Part shown: one piece after another, positions 1-9,706 of the stretch | Layout: every line of letters begins with the position of its first letter | Numbering within the stretch: the first letter of the stretch is position 1 | NCBI GenBank assembly: GCA_002483085.1 | Contig: DLHF01000087.1 | Coordinates: forward strand, 1-64,000 | Source of the DNA: Ignavibacteria bacterium UBA7675 | GTDB lineage: Bacteria; Bacteroidota; Ignavibacteria; Kapaibacteriales; UB7675 | Direction: 5' to 3' | Length of the DNA stretch: 64,000 bases | Notes under the pieces: model-generated | Database searches by the model: none | The model's input: the letters and a program-made list of their open reading frames with translations, nothing else | What the model was told of the DNA's origin: nothing | Made by a program: the position numbers and the translations under genes

Positions 1-3000
1 CTGGCTTTGTTCTGTTACTTCTACCAAGTATGCAATCGAAGCCGACGGTGTCCAGAACGCGTTGTAGTCGCTTTTCAGACCACCGGTTTTGCCGGGCATT
101 ACACCCTGAACAAACATTGCGGCATGAAGAAGCGAGCTTGTGTTGGCATTGCCGAGCATAGCAACGGCGTTGTTGTACACTTCGGGCGATTTTGCATTCT
201 GAAGACCGATACCAACTACTGCACCGCTGCCATTGACATTGTCGTTGGACATCACGATCGTGTTGTTGGCAATCACATCACCTTGGGTGAAGTAATTAGG
301 AGCTGACGGTTGCAGAAGAGCGTTCAGGCCGGTTGCATTTGCATTACGCGCGGTCAGGTAATGAATACCTGCAGCATTACCGGCTGTAGCAGTACGACCA
401 ACACCCCAGATCGAGTTGTTGTAGGTACGCATCTGAGCATTGCCCGAGGGGAAGTCATAAAGCGTGCCATTCGGGTGCTGGATGCTGTTGAGCACTTGCT
501 CTACATAGATACCGTTTGCAGCAACCGGAGAGGTAACACCGCTGATTTCGTTGGCAGCGATGGTCAGACCCTGGCTGTTGAAGCGTCTTTCACCACCAGC
601 CATGATACCGGCTGCGGTACCACTGTGGCCTACCGTAGCACCAACATTATAAATACGGTTGCCGGAGATTGTGCTGTTTTTCTCGAAGCCTGCCCAGATA
701 CCTGCGCGAGCTACATTCCAGATTTTGTTGTTGTTGATCTGCGTGCCTTCGTTGTAGTAGTTGGCGAGCTTAGAAGCCTGAGCCTGGAACAGGACACCGG
801 CACCCATGCTAACCACACCATAACCGAAACCATTGATCTCATTGCCAACAACTTTGTTGTTCATGCTTACCAGCGTATCGAGACCTTCGCTGTTGTTGCC
901 GATGGTGTTCACCGGAACAGTGTTGCGAATGACAATACCAGCACTGTAAGTAACATTGCCAGACTGAATATCGGAATCATAGGTAAAGCTGGTCGACGAG
1001 ATTCTCTGAATAGGAAGGCTCGTAGCATAGCTTACCGAGGAACCCGGAGCATTGTCGATAAGACAGTTTTCAATCGCATAATTGGAAGCGCCGCGACCGA
1101 TATACACAGCAGCACGATGGCCGTGTGTAGCATTGGTTTGCAAGCGCAGGCGGAGAGCTTTGTACTGGCCACCGTCAAAGGTCATGTAGCCAGATGGATT
1201 GTGGTACTGGCGGTTGCTCGGGAACTCAAACGATGTAGAGTTCATGTTGGTCGGGGTCAGATTCTGACCAAATTTGATACCAATACCTGCAGCCGATTTC
1301 ATTGTGATCGTAACAGCACCACGTGTGCCAAGGCGGGTAGCGGACGGACGCCATGTAATGGTGTTCGTTGCACTCACACCGAGAATTGTCGTGGTCAGGT
1401 CGATAGCAGGTTCGTTCGACTTGATATCGCCTACAGTGTAGTCGGCATCTGTCAGAAGGAATGTTACCGGGCCGCTCACACCACACGAGAACAGAGCATT
1501 AACAGCATCCGGAATGGTCTGGAAGTTGCCGCCAATACCAACGGTGTACTCGCCCGAGAGGGAGGGATTCACCGTAAAGAATGTGCTTACCTTGTTGTTG
1601 CTCTGAATAGGATCTGTGTTAGCATCGTACATCAGGTGAAGCTCGGCTTCGTATTGTCCTGCTTCGGACAGCGAAATCGGGTTAAAACGGTGTACTGTTT
1701 GCTGGCCATACGGCAGGTCGGATACAGAGACAGTGATTTGTTTTGCCACTGTACGTCCGGGCAGCTTGTAGATTGTCAGGCGTACCGGGAGATTCGACAG
1801 ATCGGCCAGACCGTAGTTCTTAAGCACACCTACCGGTGAGAACGGGCGGTTCGAGCAGATCGAAAAACCATTAGCCGGCACAGCGATAGCATCTGCGGCA
1901 CCTTCAATCTCATGCTGGATTTGCAGTTGATAGGCCTCGTTGGGACGCGGAATACAATCGTTAGCAGCCTGCTGGTCGAGAACTACCACCGACTGGTTGT
2001 TTACCGTTGCCTTCAGAAGTTTGGAGCAGATTTTTACATCGTACTTGCCAACATTGTCTGTTTGGTTGAAGGTAGCAAAGTCGTAGGAATATTCATCGCC
2101 GGTTTTCAGATTAACACCTGTTACTGTATCAATATCGCGGTAAACGAGTGTGCCACTTGCGTTGAAGATCTCAGCTTTCACTTCAAATTCGTTCACGGGA
2201 TTCAGACCCACGTTCTGGAATTTGGCGCTTACCGGGATCGGTACACTGCGGGGATACATGAAGAAGGGTGTTCTGTTGTTGGCATAAGGATACGTAATTT
2301 CTTTCACCGACAAGTCGTTGTTGTAGGTGACAAGGAATTCTCTTGCGTAAATCTGGTCGGTGCCTGCTGTGTTTCTGAAGCGAACATTCAGGCGGTAAGC
2401 ACCACCGGGCATGTTGGTCAGGTTCAGAGCACCGTTTGTACCTGCGGCAGTACCGCGAGCACTCGGGATGTCGTATGTCACCAGGCCGCTCGATGTCGGA
2501 ACAATCTTGACACCGTCTTTGCCATCTTGTGTTGCTGTGTAAATAACAGCGGTGCTGGGCAGCGGGCCGCTGATTTCATAGGTCATGTCGACATTGATGC
2601 CAACAGCCTGGCGGAATGTCACCGACGGATGCGGATGAGCTGCATCACTGCCGTCATACACATGGCCTGCGCGCAGGATGCGGCGCGGGTCTTTATCATC
2701 GGGGAAGGACTCTTCAATACCTTGGAGAATGGTAAGGCGAATGTCCGGGGTGTAGTCCCACGGATACATCGTGTAGGAGTTATCCCAGTAGTCAGCAAGC
2801 TGATAATACCAGCCATACCATGCCAGATATGAGTATCTGGTCATGTTGGGAGCATTGTAGTTGTATGTACCGGCAAAGTGCCCCATTTCATCGGAATAAT
2901 ACGCCGAACGAAGCAGATCTGTGCTGTTGTCTTCGTTGTAGCGGATCATCACGACGAGAGAACCACCAGTGTAGGGGTAAGGTGTTGTCAGGTCGAGACC

Positions 3001-3468
3001 AGCCCATTTGCCAGCCACGTTGTTGCCTACAAGCCCTTTGCCTTCGTACACGAGTTGCACGTTCTGCAGGCTCGCAGGAGATGCACCATTTACAAGGCTC
3101 ATAAAAGTATGGCCTGTGTAGTCGAACTGCGATTTGCTGGTTGTACCCAACCATACTTTTACATTCTGGCCGTAGTCTTTGAAATTGTTGCCGTATCCGT
3201 AGCCAATGTCGATAGGCAGCCAATCAAGGCGCGTAATAAGACCAGGTCCACCACCAGCATTTTTGATACGCTCTTCGCTGTACAGAATACCTCTGCGCCA
3301 GTCGTTGTAGTAGTAGTACTGCGAAAAGGGCGCAATGTAGTAGTACATGTACGGGTAGTTGTTGTTTCCTATAGCTGCAAACAACTGCGCCGTCGCCCGA
3401 GGTGGTGACTGCCAAGAGGCAACCAGACCTACGAGTACCAAGACAAAAAGCATTAGCTTTTTCTTCAT
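1..3468 (-). CDS. Giant secreted protein with parallel beta-helix region (C-terminus outside window)
   Basis: An uninterrupted reading frame of 1156 codons runs leftwards and leaves the window at base 1, so the C-terminus is missing. The start at 3468 gives MKKKLMLFVLVLVGLVASW, a classic signal peptide, and has GGAG seven bases upstream; an in-frame ATG at 3474 sits too close to that site. After an aromatic-rich N-terminal domain there are beta-sandwich stretches of CARDB/NEW3 style (around residues 300-560) and then a long region rich in short N-x-I/V turns (about residues 600-1150) typical of right-handed parallel beta-helices. I infer an exported surface or secreted protein; whether it ends in a type IX sorting domain cannot be seen. 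No enzyme motif is recognised. Confidence 0.85.
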   Translation of the reverse strand, partial: MKKKLMLFVLVLVGLVASWQSPPRATAQLFAAIGNNNYPYMYYYIAPFSQYYYYNDWRRGILYSEERIKNAGGGPGLITRLDWLPIDIGYGYGNNFKDYGQNVKVWLGTTSKSQFDYTGHTFMSLVNGASPASLQNVQLVYEGKGLVGNNVAGKWAGLDLTTPYPYTGGSLVVMIRYNEDNSTDLLRSAYYSDEMGHFAGTYNYNAPNMTRYSYLAWYGWYYQLADYWDNSYTMYPWDYTPDIRLTILQGIEESFPDDKDPRRILRAGHVYDGSDAAHPHPSVTFRQAVGINVDMTYEISGPLPSTAVIYTATQDGKDGVKIVPTSSGLVTYDIPSARGTAAGTNGALNLTNMPGGAYRLNVRFRNTAGTDQIYAREFLVTYNNDLSVKEITYPYANNRTPFFMYPRSVPIPVSAKFQNVGLNPVNEFEVKAEIFNASGTLVYRDIDTVTGVNLKTGDEYSYDFATFNQTDNVGKYDVKICSKLLKATVNNQSVVVLDQQAANDCIPRPNEAYQLQIQHEIEGAADAIAVPANGFSICSNRPFSPVGVLKNYGLADLSNLPVRLTIYKLPGRTVAKQITVSVSDLPYGQQTVHRFNPISLSEAGQYEAELHLMYDANTDPIQSNNKVSTFFTVNPSLSGEYTVGIGGNFQTIPDAVNALFSCGVSGPVTFLLTDADYTVGDIKSNEPAIDLTTTILGVSATNTITWRPSATRLGTRGAVTITMKSAAGIGIKFGQNLTPTNMNSTSFEFPSNRQYHNPSGYMTFDGGQYKALRLRLQTNATHGHRAAVYIGRGASNYAIENCLIDNAPGSSVSYATSLPIQRISSTSFTYDSDIQSGNVTYSAGIVIRNTVPVNTIGNNSEGLDTLVSMNNKVVGNEINGFGYGVVSMGAGVLFQAQASKLANYYNEGTQINNNKIWNVARAGIWAGFEKNSTISGNRIYNVGATVGHSGTAAGIMAGGERRFNSQGLTIAANEISGVTSPVAANGIYVEQVLNSIQHPNGTLYDFPSGNAQMRTYNNSIWGVGRTATAGNAAGIHYLTARNANATGLNALLQPSAPNYFTQGDVIANNTIVMSNDNVNGSGAVVGIGLQNAKSPEVYNNAVAMLGNANTSSLLHAAMFVQGVMPGKTGGLKSDYNAFWTPSASIAYLVEVTEQSQ

Positions 3469-3788
3469 GGACATTCTCCGTAGAATGTTGAAAATGAGTT
3501 TGTGTATGTTTTACGCCGGAATGCGTCGGAAGCTCTATTCGATTAGGTCGATCCATGCCCGTGTCTACATTGCGCTCTTTGTCCGTATGGGCATAGGCAT
3601 GACTCGACTATCCGGGAAGAATCGCATTGCAAAGAAAAGGTTACAAGGAATTTACTAAAATTTAAAGATTTTACAATGATCGGGAGGTTATTTGCGGGAA
3701 CAAGGGCGCAGATTTGTGGTGAGATTTGGTAATTTGAGGGAAGCAAGTAGTTCGGTAGTAGTGCTATCCTTACGGAACGGAAGACAGA

Positions 3789-3851
3789 GGCACGACACAC
3801 CGGCTGGTCGTGCCCCGTAGATATACCCTGCCGCCTAAAGATGGGTATATC
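3789..3851. repeat. Two adjacent hairpins upstream of the beta-helix gene
   Basis: GGCACGAC (3789-3796) pairs perfectly with GTCGTGCC (3807-3814) across a ten-base loop. Six bases on, GATATACCC (3820-3828) pairs perfectly with GGGTATATC (3843-3851). They lie about 320 bases upstream of the beta-helix start. The loop and right arm of the first hairpin share CACCGGCTGGTCGT with a hairpin upstream of the yceI gene near 11012. Confidence 0.45.
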
Positions 3852-4027
3852 CATATCTTCCGTATGCTTTTTTGCGACAGCGCCGGTTTCCCGGTGCCGA
3901 TTGTAATGCTGTCACAGAAGCAATGTACACTGCGCCAGCCGGTGATAAAATTCACTTTTTGGCTGGCCTTAAGAGTCTACTGGCTTTTTTCTGTGTGGTG
4001 GAGCGCAGCCGTCTCCGCTCCGGCGTT

Positions 4028-4261
4028 TGGCCTCTGCACCGCGCTGCAAAACCGCCGCGTGGCTGTACAGCCCGCTTCCGCATATGTTCTGCGATGGTGG
4101 TGGCAGCGGCACAACCAGTAGCCAACGGGCATTGCCCTCGGTTTCCCGGCGGCTGCCCTTTGGCAAACCGATAATCGGTGTTGCGACCGGCGACAGCGAC
4201 GCGGCGTAGGGGCGTCGCTTGAGGCGCCTCTACGCCGCCCCATCCGACGACGCCCGTGCCC
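4028..4261 (-). repeat. Dispersed intergenic repeat, copy 1
   Basis: Read on the minus strand this has the blocks shared by the family: a left end like GGCACGGGC (4252-4260), a long hairpin (4201-4240 region, GCGGCGTAG pairing with CTACGCCGC), the core GTCGCTGTCGCCGGTCGCA (4182-4200), the ATTATCGGTTTGCC block (about 4162-4175), and the right block GCAGCGCGGTGCAGAGG (4031-4047). It sits between divergent genes. Confidence 0.8.
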
Positions 4262-4330
4262 ATACTTTTCTGCACAGCAAGTTCTTAACTATACTGTTTA
4301 CAGTCTATTATCTACTGTTGCCCGATAACC

Positions 4331-5902
4331 ATGAAAAACCCTTCGGATCTCTTTCAGCTCATCAAGTCCCTGTCAAAGTCGGAAAAGCGTTATTTCAAGA
4401 TTTACGCCTCGCGCCATGTCATTGGCGAGCAGAACAATTATATAAAGCTGTTCGATGCAATCGACCGGCAAAAGGAATACGACGAGGATGCCATTCGGAA
4501 GGAATTCGCATCCGAGGTATTTATTAAGCAGCTTTCTGTCACCAAAAACTACCTCTATCGGCTTATTCTGGAAAGCATGCGGGCTTACCATGCCGAGCGT
4601 ACTCCCCGAGCGCAGGTGCGTGGCCTGCTGAACGACGCCGATTTTTTGATAGGCAGACGCCTTTTTGAGCAGGCAGATAAAATTATCGACAAGGCGAGAA
4701 AAACAGCACAGGCAAACGAGGAATACATCTTGCTGTTGGAAACCATGACCCTGGAGCGCACAGTGATGCGCGAAATTCGCTACGAAGATCAGTCGCAAGA
4801 AGATATAGACCGCTTTTACTCTTCGTTTCTCGATACGCTTTCCATCGTGGACAATGTAGCGCGCTACTGGCAGCTCTCGGCAGTGATGTACCTCTCGTAT
4901 GTGCTGAAAGGCTCTACACGCGATGCCAGCGACTACAAACAACTCGAAGAACTTCTTTCGCATCCTCTTCTGGCCAGCGACGACCAAGCTCTTACATTCG
5001 AAGCCCGGCAGTTCTATTACCATATTCACAGCACTTACAACTTTATCCGGGGCGACTACAAGGCTGCCCATGCCTCCTCAATGCAGCTCATTACACTGCT
5101 CGAATCGCGACCGCAGTATCTGCTCACAAACACCCTCGGCTATCTCGGCATTATCACAAACTTCCTCATCGACAGCTTCTACCTCGGTTATCACGATGAA
5201 TTTTTTGAGAAAATCCGCTCTCTGCGAACACTAACCGATGTGTACCCCGAGCTTCGCACAGAACCGCTCGAAGCCGAAATATTCAAGAACACGTACAATC
5301 TCGAACTTTTTGCCTATACCGACATAGGCGACTACGAAAAGGGGCTGCAATTAGTAGGCGAAATTGAGTCGGGGCTGGAGCGTTATGGTGAATATATCGA
5401 CGGTGCGGCACAACTGACGTTCTACTACAACCTTGCTACGCTGCACTTTATTGCCGAAAAATACGGCGAGGCGCTAAAATGGATCAATGTGATCATCAAC
5501 GAAACAGATGCCGAAGTACGGGAGGACGTAGACTGCTTTGCCCGGATATTCAGCCTGATCATTCATTTTGAGCTCGGCAACTACGATTTGCTCGAATATT
5601 TGCTAAAATCGACATACCGCTATTTGTACAAGCGCAATCGTCTATACCAGTTCGAATCTGTAGTACTGCGATTCATCCGCAAGCTCACCCGCGTGCACAC
5701 TCGCGACCAGCTCCTCGCCTTGTTTGCCGAAGTGCGCGAAGAACTGCAGCCGCTGGCCGAAGACCCATTAGAGAAGAAGGCATTTGAATTTTTCCATCCG
5801 CTTCTCTGGTTAGAAAGCAAAATAGAGCGCCGGAAATTTGCCGACTTGGTGCGTAAATCGTCGCGCCAAGCTATCCACGCATCGCCAGCGAATCAGGCGT
5901 AA
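4331..5902 (+). CDS. Helical-repeat protein of unknown function
   Basis: A 523-residue soluble protein beginning MKNPSDLFQLIKSLSKSEKR. It has no signal peptide or membrane segment and is built almost wholly of amphipathic helices with TPR-like spacing (for example the stretches around residues 115-170 and 330-420). The opening LIKSLSKSEKRYFK-type segment is, from memory, shared by uncharacterised Bacteroidota proteins; no catalytic motif is visible. It stands alone: the upstream neighbour is read the other way, and downstream it faces the minus-strand secreted protein across a shared hairpin. The start lacks a strong ribosome site (only ataacc before ATG), common in this phylum. Function unknown; a scaffold or regulator is a guess. 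Confidence 0.8.
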   Translation: MKNPSDLFQLIKSLSKSEKRYFKIYASRHVIGEQNNYIKLFDAIDRQKEYDEDAIRKEFASEVFIKQLSVTKNYLYRLILESMRAYHAERTPRAQVRGLLNDADFLIGRRLFEQADKIIDKARKTAQANEEYILLLETMTLERTVMREIRYEDQSQEDIDRFYSSFLDTLSIVDNVARYWQLSAVMYLSYVLKGSTRDASDYKQLEELLSHPLLASDDQALTFEARQFYYHIHSTYNFIRGDYKAAHASSMQLITLLESRPQYLLTNTLGYLGIITNFLIDSFYLGYHDEFFEKIRSLRTLTDVYPELRTEPLEAEIFKNTYNLELFAYTDIGDYEKGLQLVGEIESGLERYGEYIDGAAQLTFYYNLATLHFIAEKYGEALKWINVIINETDAEVREDVDCFARIFSLIIHFELGNYDLLEYLLKSTYRYLYKRNRLYQFESVVLRFIRKLTRVHTRDQLLALFAEVREELQPLAEDPLEKKAFEFFHPLLWLESKIERRKFADLVRKSSRQAIHASPANQA

Positions 5903-5908
5903 ACGACA

Positions 5909-5938
5909 AGCGGGTGTCGGCTTACGCCAACACCCGCT
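5909..5938. terminator. Bidirectional terminator hairpin between convergent genes
   Basis: AGCGGGTGT (5909-5917) pairs perfectly with ACACCCGCT (5930-5938), with GGC/GCC inside and a TTAC loop. It starts seven bases after the stop of the plus gene and ends 22 bases before the stop of the minus gene. There is no long T tract on either side, so termination is inferred from placement and stem strength. Confidence 0.7.
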
Positions 5939-5960
5939 CTCCGTAGATCAGGTTGCCCTG

Positions 5961-8756
5961 TTATCGCATAATCACTACAGGTATGCTTTGCATTCCTGTA
6001 CCACTTGTAAGCACAAGGCGATAGAGCCCAGCAGCGCATTCTGCACCGCTGTTATCGCGCCCATCCCACCATAGTGTCTGCACAGCAGATGCACCATGAA
6101 TAGCACCAAACACCCGCACAGTGCGCCCCATTGCATCCACAACAGAGAGCTCCGCACGAGCCTGTGTCATAGCAATGCGAATGGTCGTACCGTCTGTGAC
6201 AGGATTTGGAGCAACTGCAAAGGAAGAAGCGATGATAGTTTCACGCACCGAGGTAGAGGGCAAGCCTTCGCCCTGAAGTTCTACGGCAAACGGATTGGCC
6301 ACGCCTTCGGCAGTAACTCGCAGGCTGGTAGCTGCTACGCCCTGCATCGTGGGTTTGTACCGCACCGAAATAACGACTTCCTCATCGGGCAGCACTTCGG
6401 CTGGCAGCTCTGGAGTAATTGCACCCAAAAGGAATTCGGCCTGCTGGCCACCCGAAAGAGCAACAGCCGTAACGCGCACAGGAATCAACCCCGTGTTTTT
6501 GAAATGTACATCAATAGACTTCTCATCAGAGATTGCGACACCGTCGAAATCAATGATAGTACCAGCTACCGATTCCAACTTCGGTTTTGCACCTATGCCC
6601 GTAAGCCCCAATTCGGGGGTGCTTGCGGCATTGCTGGTAAACACAGCAGTTGCGGTGCGTGTACCCTCTGCCGACGGTGTAAAGCGCACTGTGATATCTA
6701 CCGTAGCGGCTGGCTTGACTACAATCGGCAGAGCAGGCGGATTTACAAAGGCGAAGTCTGCGGTATTATCACCAGCAATGGTCATCGCCGAAATACTAAG
6801 GTCTTCTGTACCACTGTTCGTGACAGTTACAGTCACCTCTTTTGCTCCTCCTGGCGTCAGCACCGCACCAAAGTCGAGCAAGTTTTGCGACAGAACCATC
6901 GCCGGACCAGGTCCAGCCGGTGTTACAGTAACCACCGTGTTAGCACTGATTACTTCACCACAAGAATTGGAAACGGTCACAGTGTAGGTACCGGCATCGC
7001 CGACCGCAGCAGACTGGATATTCAGCGTCGCGTTATTAGCACCAGCAAGTACGGTTCCGTTCTTTTTCCACTGATAGGTAAGATTAGCGCCTGTAGCAGC
7101 TACTGTGAGAGTGATACTGCCGCCTTCTACTACCGTAAGGCCGCTGGGCTGCTGCGTAATTGCCGGTTTCGCCTGCACAGTAAGCACGATTGGCGCGCTT
7201 GTTGTGGAATCGCAAACGCCGACTACAGTTACTGTGTACTCGCCCTGCGCATTGGTATTTGCCGAAGCAATCGTATAGGTAGAAGTATTAGCACCAGCAA
7301 GTACAGAGCCGTTTTTCTTCCAGATATAGCCCTGTGCACCGGGCGACTCCACCGAAAGTGTTACCGAGGCATTTTCGCACACGGTCTGCGACTGTGATAC
7401 ATTCGAGAGGACAGGTGCCGAGAAAATGCGGACAAGTGCAAAGTTACTTGTGGCATTTGGCTGGCAGGTACCACTTACAATAACATCGTACCGGCCTGTA
7501 TCGGCGGGTGCAAGCGATGCGATTGTATAGGTAGGCTGGGTTGCTCCCGGGATGGGAGTACCTTCGCGCCGCCACTGGTAGGTAAGCCCTTGTCCGGTAG
7601 CTGTCACCGAAAGCACAATATTATCGCCAGCACATCCGCTGAACGAAGCGGGAGGCACGGTGATTCTCGGTTTTTCTTGGATGGTAAGCGTAGCAGCATT
7701 GCTGGTGACAGCGGCACCACAGCTTCCAGTTATAACAACATCGTAGCTGCCTGCATAGCTTGCATCAGGGCTTGCAATCGTGTAGGTAGCGCCATTCGCG
7801 CCAGTGATATTAGTACCACCTTTGCGCCACTGGTAGGCGAGATTAGCACCGGAAGCAGTCACCGACAGGCTAATAGGCGTCCCTTCGCATCCGGTTTGCG
7901 ATGTAGGCTGCGCTGTAATTGCAGTAGCGCCTTTGATACCAAAGTTGCCATTACCTACATCATTGGTCGCAGCGTTGGAGGCATCCGATATACGCACTTT
8001 GTACTGCGTGCCCAACGTCTGGTTAGCTGGAATATTCCAGGCCCAGCTTCCTGCTGCCGCAGGCGTGCTCGCCACCAATGTTGTCGGATAACTTCCACCG
8101 CCGTCGGAGGACAGCTCGATCTTTACATTACTAACATTCGAGGATGTCCACGTAATATTCTGCGATCCTCCTGCGCACCATTCTTCGCCACCATTAGGTG
8201 CTGTTACAGCAACGGTGGGCGACGACACAACCGTAATTGTCTGCGTAGCTGTATTGTACACATCACCAGAGTTGTTGCCATTGCTATTGACGGCATTGCC
8301 AGCGGCGCGGATAGTGTAGGTACCCGGAGTAGCAGGCGCGGTCCATGTAAATGTAAACGATGCCGAACCGCCCGACATACTTTTGGGCTGCGAGTGTGTA
8401 AGCTCGCTACCCGACAGTTGCAGGCCCGAACCGCTTGCCGGGCTCAGCGAACCAGCGTTCTGATTGCTCGAATTAACAACACCGAGATCCGTACCTGCTG
8501 CAGACTGGCTGGTGTGCGCTACAGTAAGCGTAATAGTAAGCGTACCACTCGGAGACACATTAAATGACCCGGAGGAGCTCACAAACGAAAGTGTAGTAGC
8601 CGATCCTTGAGAGTGGCACGTACATCCCGCGACAGTCTGCCCGGTGATTCCCCCTGAATAAGCCAAAGCCATATCAGAGGCTGCTATCAGGCAGCTCGCA
8701 ATTGCCAGAAGGAATACAAATCCTCCCGGCCTGAAGAAACGGTAAAATCGTTTCAT
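5961..8756 (-). CDS. Large secreted multidomain protein: choice-of-anchor V, Ig-like repeats, FlgD-like C-terminus
   Basis: A 931-residue exported protein. The start at 8756 (MKRFYRFFRPGGFVFLLAIA) gives a signal peptide; an upstream in-frame extension lacks this. Order of parts: a domain with GCTCHS just after the signal, of the choice-of-anchor V type (to about residue 175); a PNGGEEW-type beta domain (about 178-270); about four Ig-like repeats of roughly 85 residues, each with a Y-x-W-R/K-K/R pattern; two choice-of-anchor D (ASH-like) domains with LDFG and FTP; and a final FlgD-like domain with WDGRDNSG near the end, which in this phylum serves as a type IX export signal. It follows a smaller paralogue, 82 bases apart. 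A cell-surface adhesive or redox-partner role is inferred only. Confidence 0.85.
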   Translation of the reverse strand: MKRFYRFFRPGGFVFLLAIASCLIAASDMALAYSGGITGQTVAGCTCHSQGSATTLSFVSSSGSFNVSPSGTLTITLTVAHTSQSAAGTDLGVVNSSNQNAGSLSPASGSGLQLSGSELTHSQPKSMSGGSASFTFTWTAPATPGTYTIRAAGNAVNSNGNNSGDVYNTATQTITVVSSPTVAVTAPNGGEEWCAGGSQNITWTSSNVSNVKIELSSDGGGSYPTTLVASTPAAAGSWAWNIPANQTLGTQYKVRISDASNAATNDVGNGNFGIKGATAITAQPTSQTGCEGTPISLSVTASGANLAYQWRKGGTNITGANGATYTIASPDASYAGSYDVVITGSCGAAVTSNAATLTIQEKPRITVPPASFSGCAGDNIVLSVTATGQGLTYQWRREGTPIPGATQPTYTIASLAPADTGRYDVIVSGTCQPNATSNFALVRIFSAPVLSNVSQSQTVCENASVTLSVESPGAQGYIWKKNGSVLAGANTSTYTIASANTNAQGEYTVTVVGVCDSTTSAPIVLTVQAKPAITQQPSGLTVVEGGSITLTVAATGANLTYQWKKNGTVLAGANNATLNIQSAAVGDAGTYTVTVSNSCGEVISANTVVTVTPAGPGPAMVLSQNLLDFGAVLTPGGAKEVTVTVTNSGTEDLSISAMTIAGDNTADFAFVNPPALPIVVKPAATVDITVRFTPSAEGTRTATAVFTSNAASTPELGLTGIGAKPKLESVAGTIIDFDGVAISDEKSIDVHFKNTGLIPVRVTAVALSGGQQAEFLLGAITPELPAEVLPDEEVVISVRYKPTMQGVAATSLRVTAEGVANPFAVELQGEGLPSTSVRETIIASSFAVAPNPVTDGTTIRIAMTQARAELSVVDAMGRTVRVFGAIHGASAVQTLWWDGRDNSGAECAAGLYRLVLTSGTGMQSIPVVIMR

Positions 8757-8838
8757 AACAGTTACCTTGTTTCTATGACACAAAGAAGAGTTAGACTGTG
8801 TGTGCCGTCTCGTGCAAAGAGGCAATTTCACTTATCGG

Positions 8839-9690
8839 TTATCGCACTACAGTAAAGTGCTTTGCAATCTGCTCGTTCCCTGCGCGCAGGACTGCAATAT
8901 ACATTCCGCTGGCAAGCCTGCGGGTATCAATAACGGCAACATGCTCCCCTGCATCCCCAGCAGTATTCTCCGTAGGCTGTACTGGACGGCCATTTACATC
9001 GAAGAGTTCGATAGTTACATTTGCAGCTTGCCCAAGCTTATATCGTATTTCGGCTGTGCCTTCGGCTACAGATACCGGACTCGGCGCAATATCAACAGAA
9101 CGAAGAAGTGTATTCGCTGCTACCAGTTCTTCGCCCACACCAGTGGTAGGCCCCACGGTGATTTCTTGCGTTATCATATTAAAGAAGTCGCCCGACGACT
9201 GGCCGTTTAGGTTCACTGCATTTCCAGCAGCATACAGAGTATAGGACCCCGGAGTCGTAGGAGCTGTCCATGTAAAAGTAAATGTTGTCTTGCCATTTAC
9301 AAACCCCTTGGGCATCTTGTGCGTAAGTTCTTTGCTGGTTACTCGCATCTCATCCGCATTCTCCGGCGCAAGAGTACCCGACTTTGCCATCGCCTCATCT
9401 CTAACGCTTACATTCAGCCCGCCAGCAACCTGCGAAGGATGCGAAATCTGGAGCGTCAGTATAAGCGTGCCGCCGGGCTCTACCTCAAATTTCCCAGAAG
9501 AACTCGATAGCACCAGCGATGTAGCCGCCGATGGCGAACCACTACCGTGGCAGGTACACCCCTCTTTAGAAACACCTGTAATACCGGCGACAGAGGCGGA
9601 CGCAACTGAGGGCAACCACACAAAAGCAGTAGCAGCAAACAGAGCTATCGTCGCTTTTTTTACTATTGAAAGAGTAACCATCGTCTTCAT
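8839..9690 (-). CDS. Secreted choice-of-anchor V protein with sorting-type C-terminus
   Basis: A 283-residue protein with an N-terminal signal (about residues 10-32) followed at once by GITGVSKEGCTCHGSG. This domain aligns by eye with the first domain of the next gene downstream (same GCTCH, LTH-MPKG/QPKS, FTFTWTAP-TPG-YT, AGNAVN-NG--SGD elements), so the two are paralogues. The last 80 residues (from PSPVSVAEGTAEIRY to the end) look like a type IX sorting domain. CTCH has one residue between cysteines, unlike the CxxCH of ordinary c-type cytochromes, so covalent haem is not assured. The start follows the Rieske gene by 16 bases (GAGGG three bases before ATG; ATG at 9681 is an alternative). 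Likely cotranscribed with the Rieske protein. Confidence 0.82.
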   Translation of the reverse strand: MKTMVTLSIVKKATIALFAATAFVWLPSVASASVAGITGVSKEGCTCHGSGSPSAATSLVLSSSSGKFEVEPGGTLILTLQISHPSQVAGGLNVSVRDEAMAKSGTLAPENADEMRVTSKELTHKMPKGFVNGKTTFTFTWTAPTTPGSYTLYAAGNAVNLNGQSSGDFFNMITQEITVGPTTGVGEELVAANTLLRSVDIAPSPVSVAEGTAEIRYKLGQAANVTIELFDVNGRPVQPTENTAGDAGEHVAVIDTRRLASGMYIAVLRAGNEQIAKHFTVVR

Positions 9691-9706
9691 AATCCCTCGT
9701 AAAATG

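Larger units (their letters stand above)
3475..4330. other. Divergent intergenic region with hairpins and a repeat copy
   Basis: This 856-base gap separates the divergently read beta-helix gene and the helical-repeat gene. From the left it holds an AT-rich stretch (about 3640-3740) suited to a promoter, two hairpins at 3789-3814 and 3820-3851, and a full copy of the dispersed repeat described separately (about 4028-4261). Short open frames here have no ribosome site or recognisable protein and I do not call a gene. Confidence 0.6.

Noticed and set aside
310..1839. Long plus-strand open frame of 509 codons
   Set aside because: It lies wholly opposite the beta-helix gene, whose composition (rich in GNN/NNC codons) leaves the other strand open. 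It has no ribosome site and no recognisable domain.
3952..4275. Small protein genes within repeat copy 1
   Set aside because: Several frames are open because the repeat is GC-rich, but none is shared by the other copies in the same frame.
6096..7397. Plus-strand open frame opposite the Ig-repeat protein
   Set aside because: Low-complexity Ser/Arg/Cys composition; a shadow of the secreted multidomain gene.
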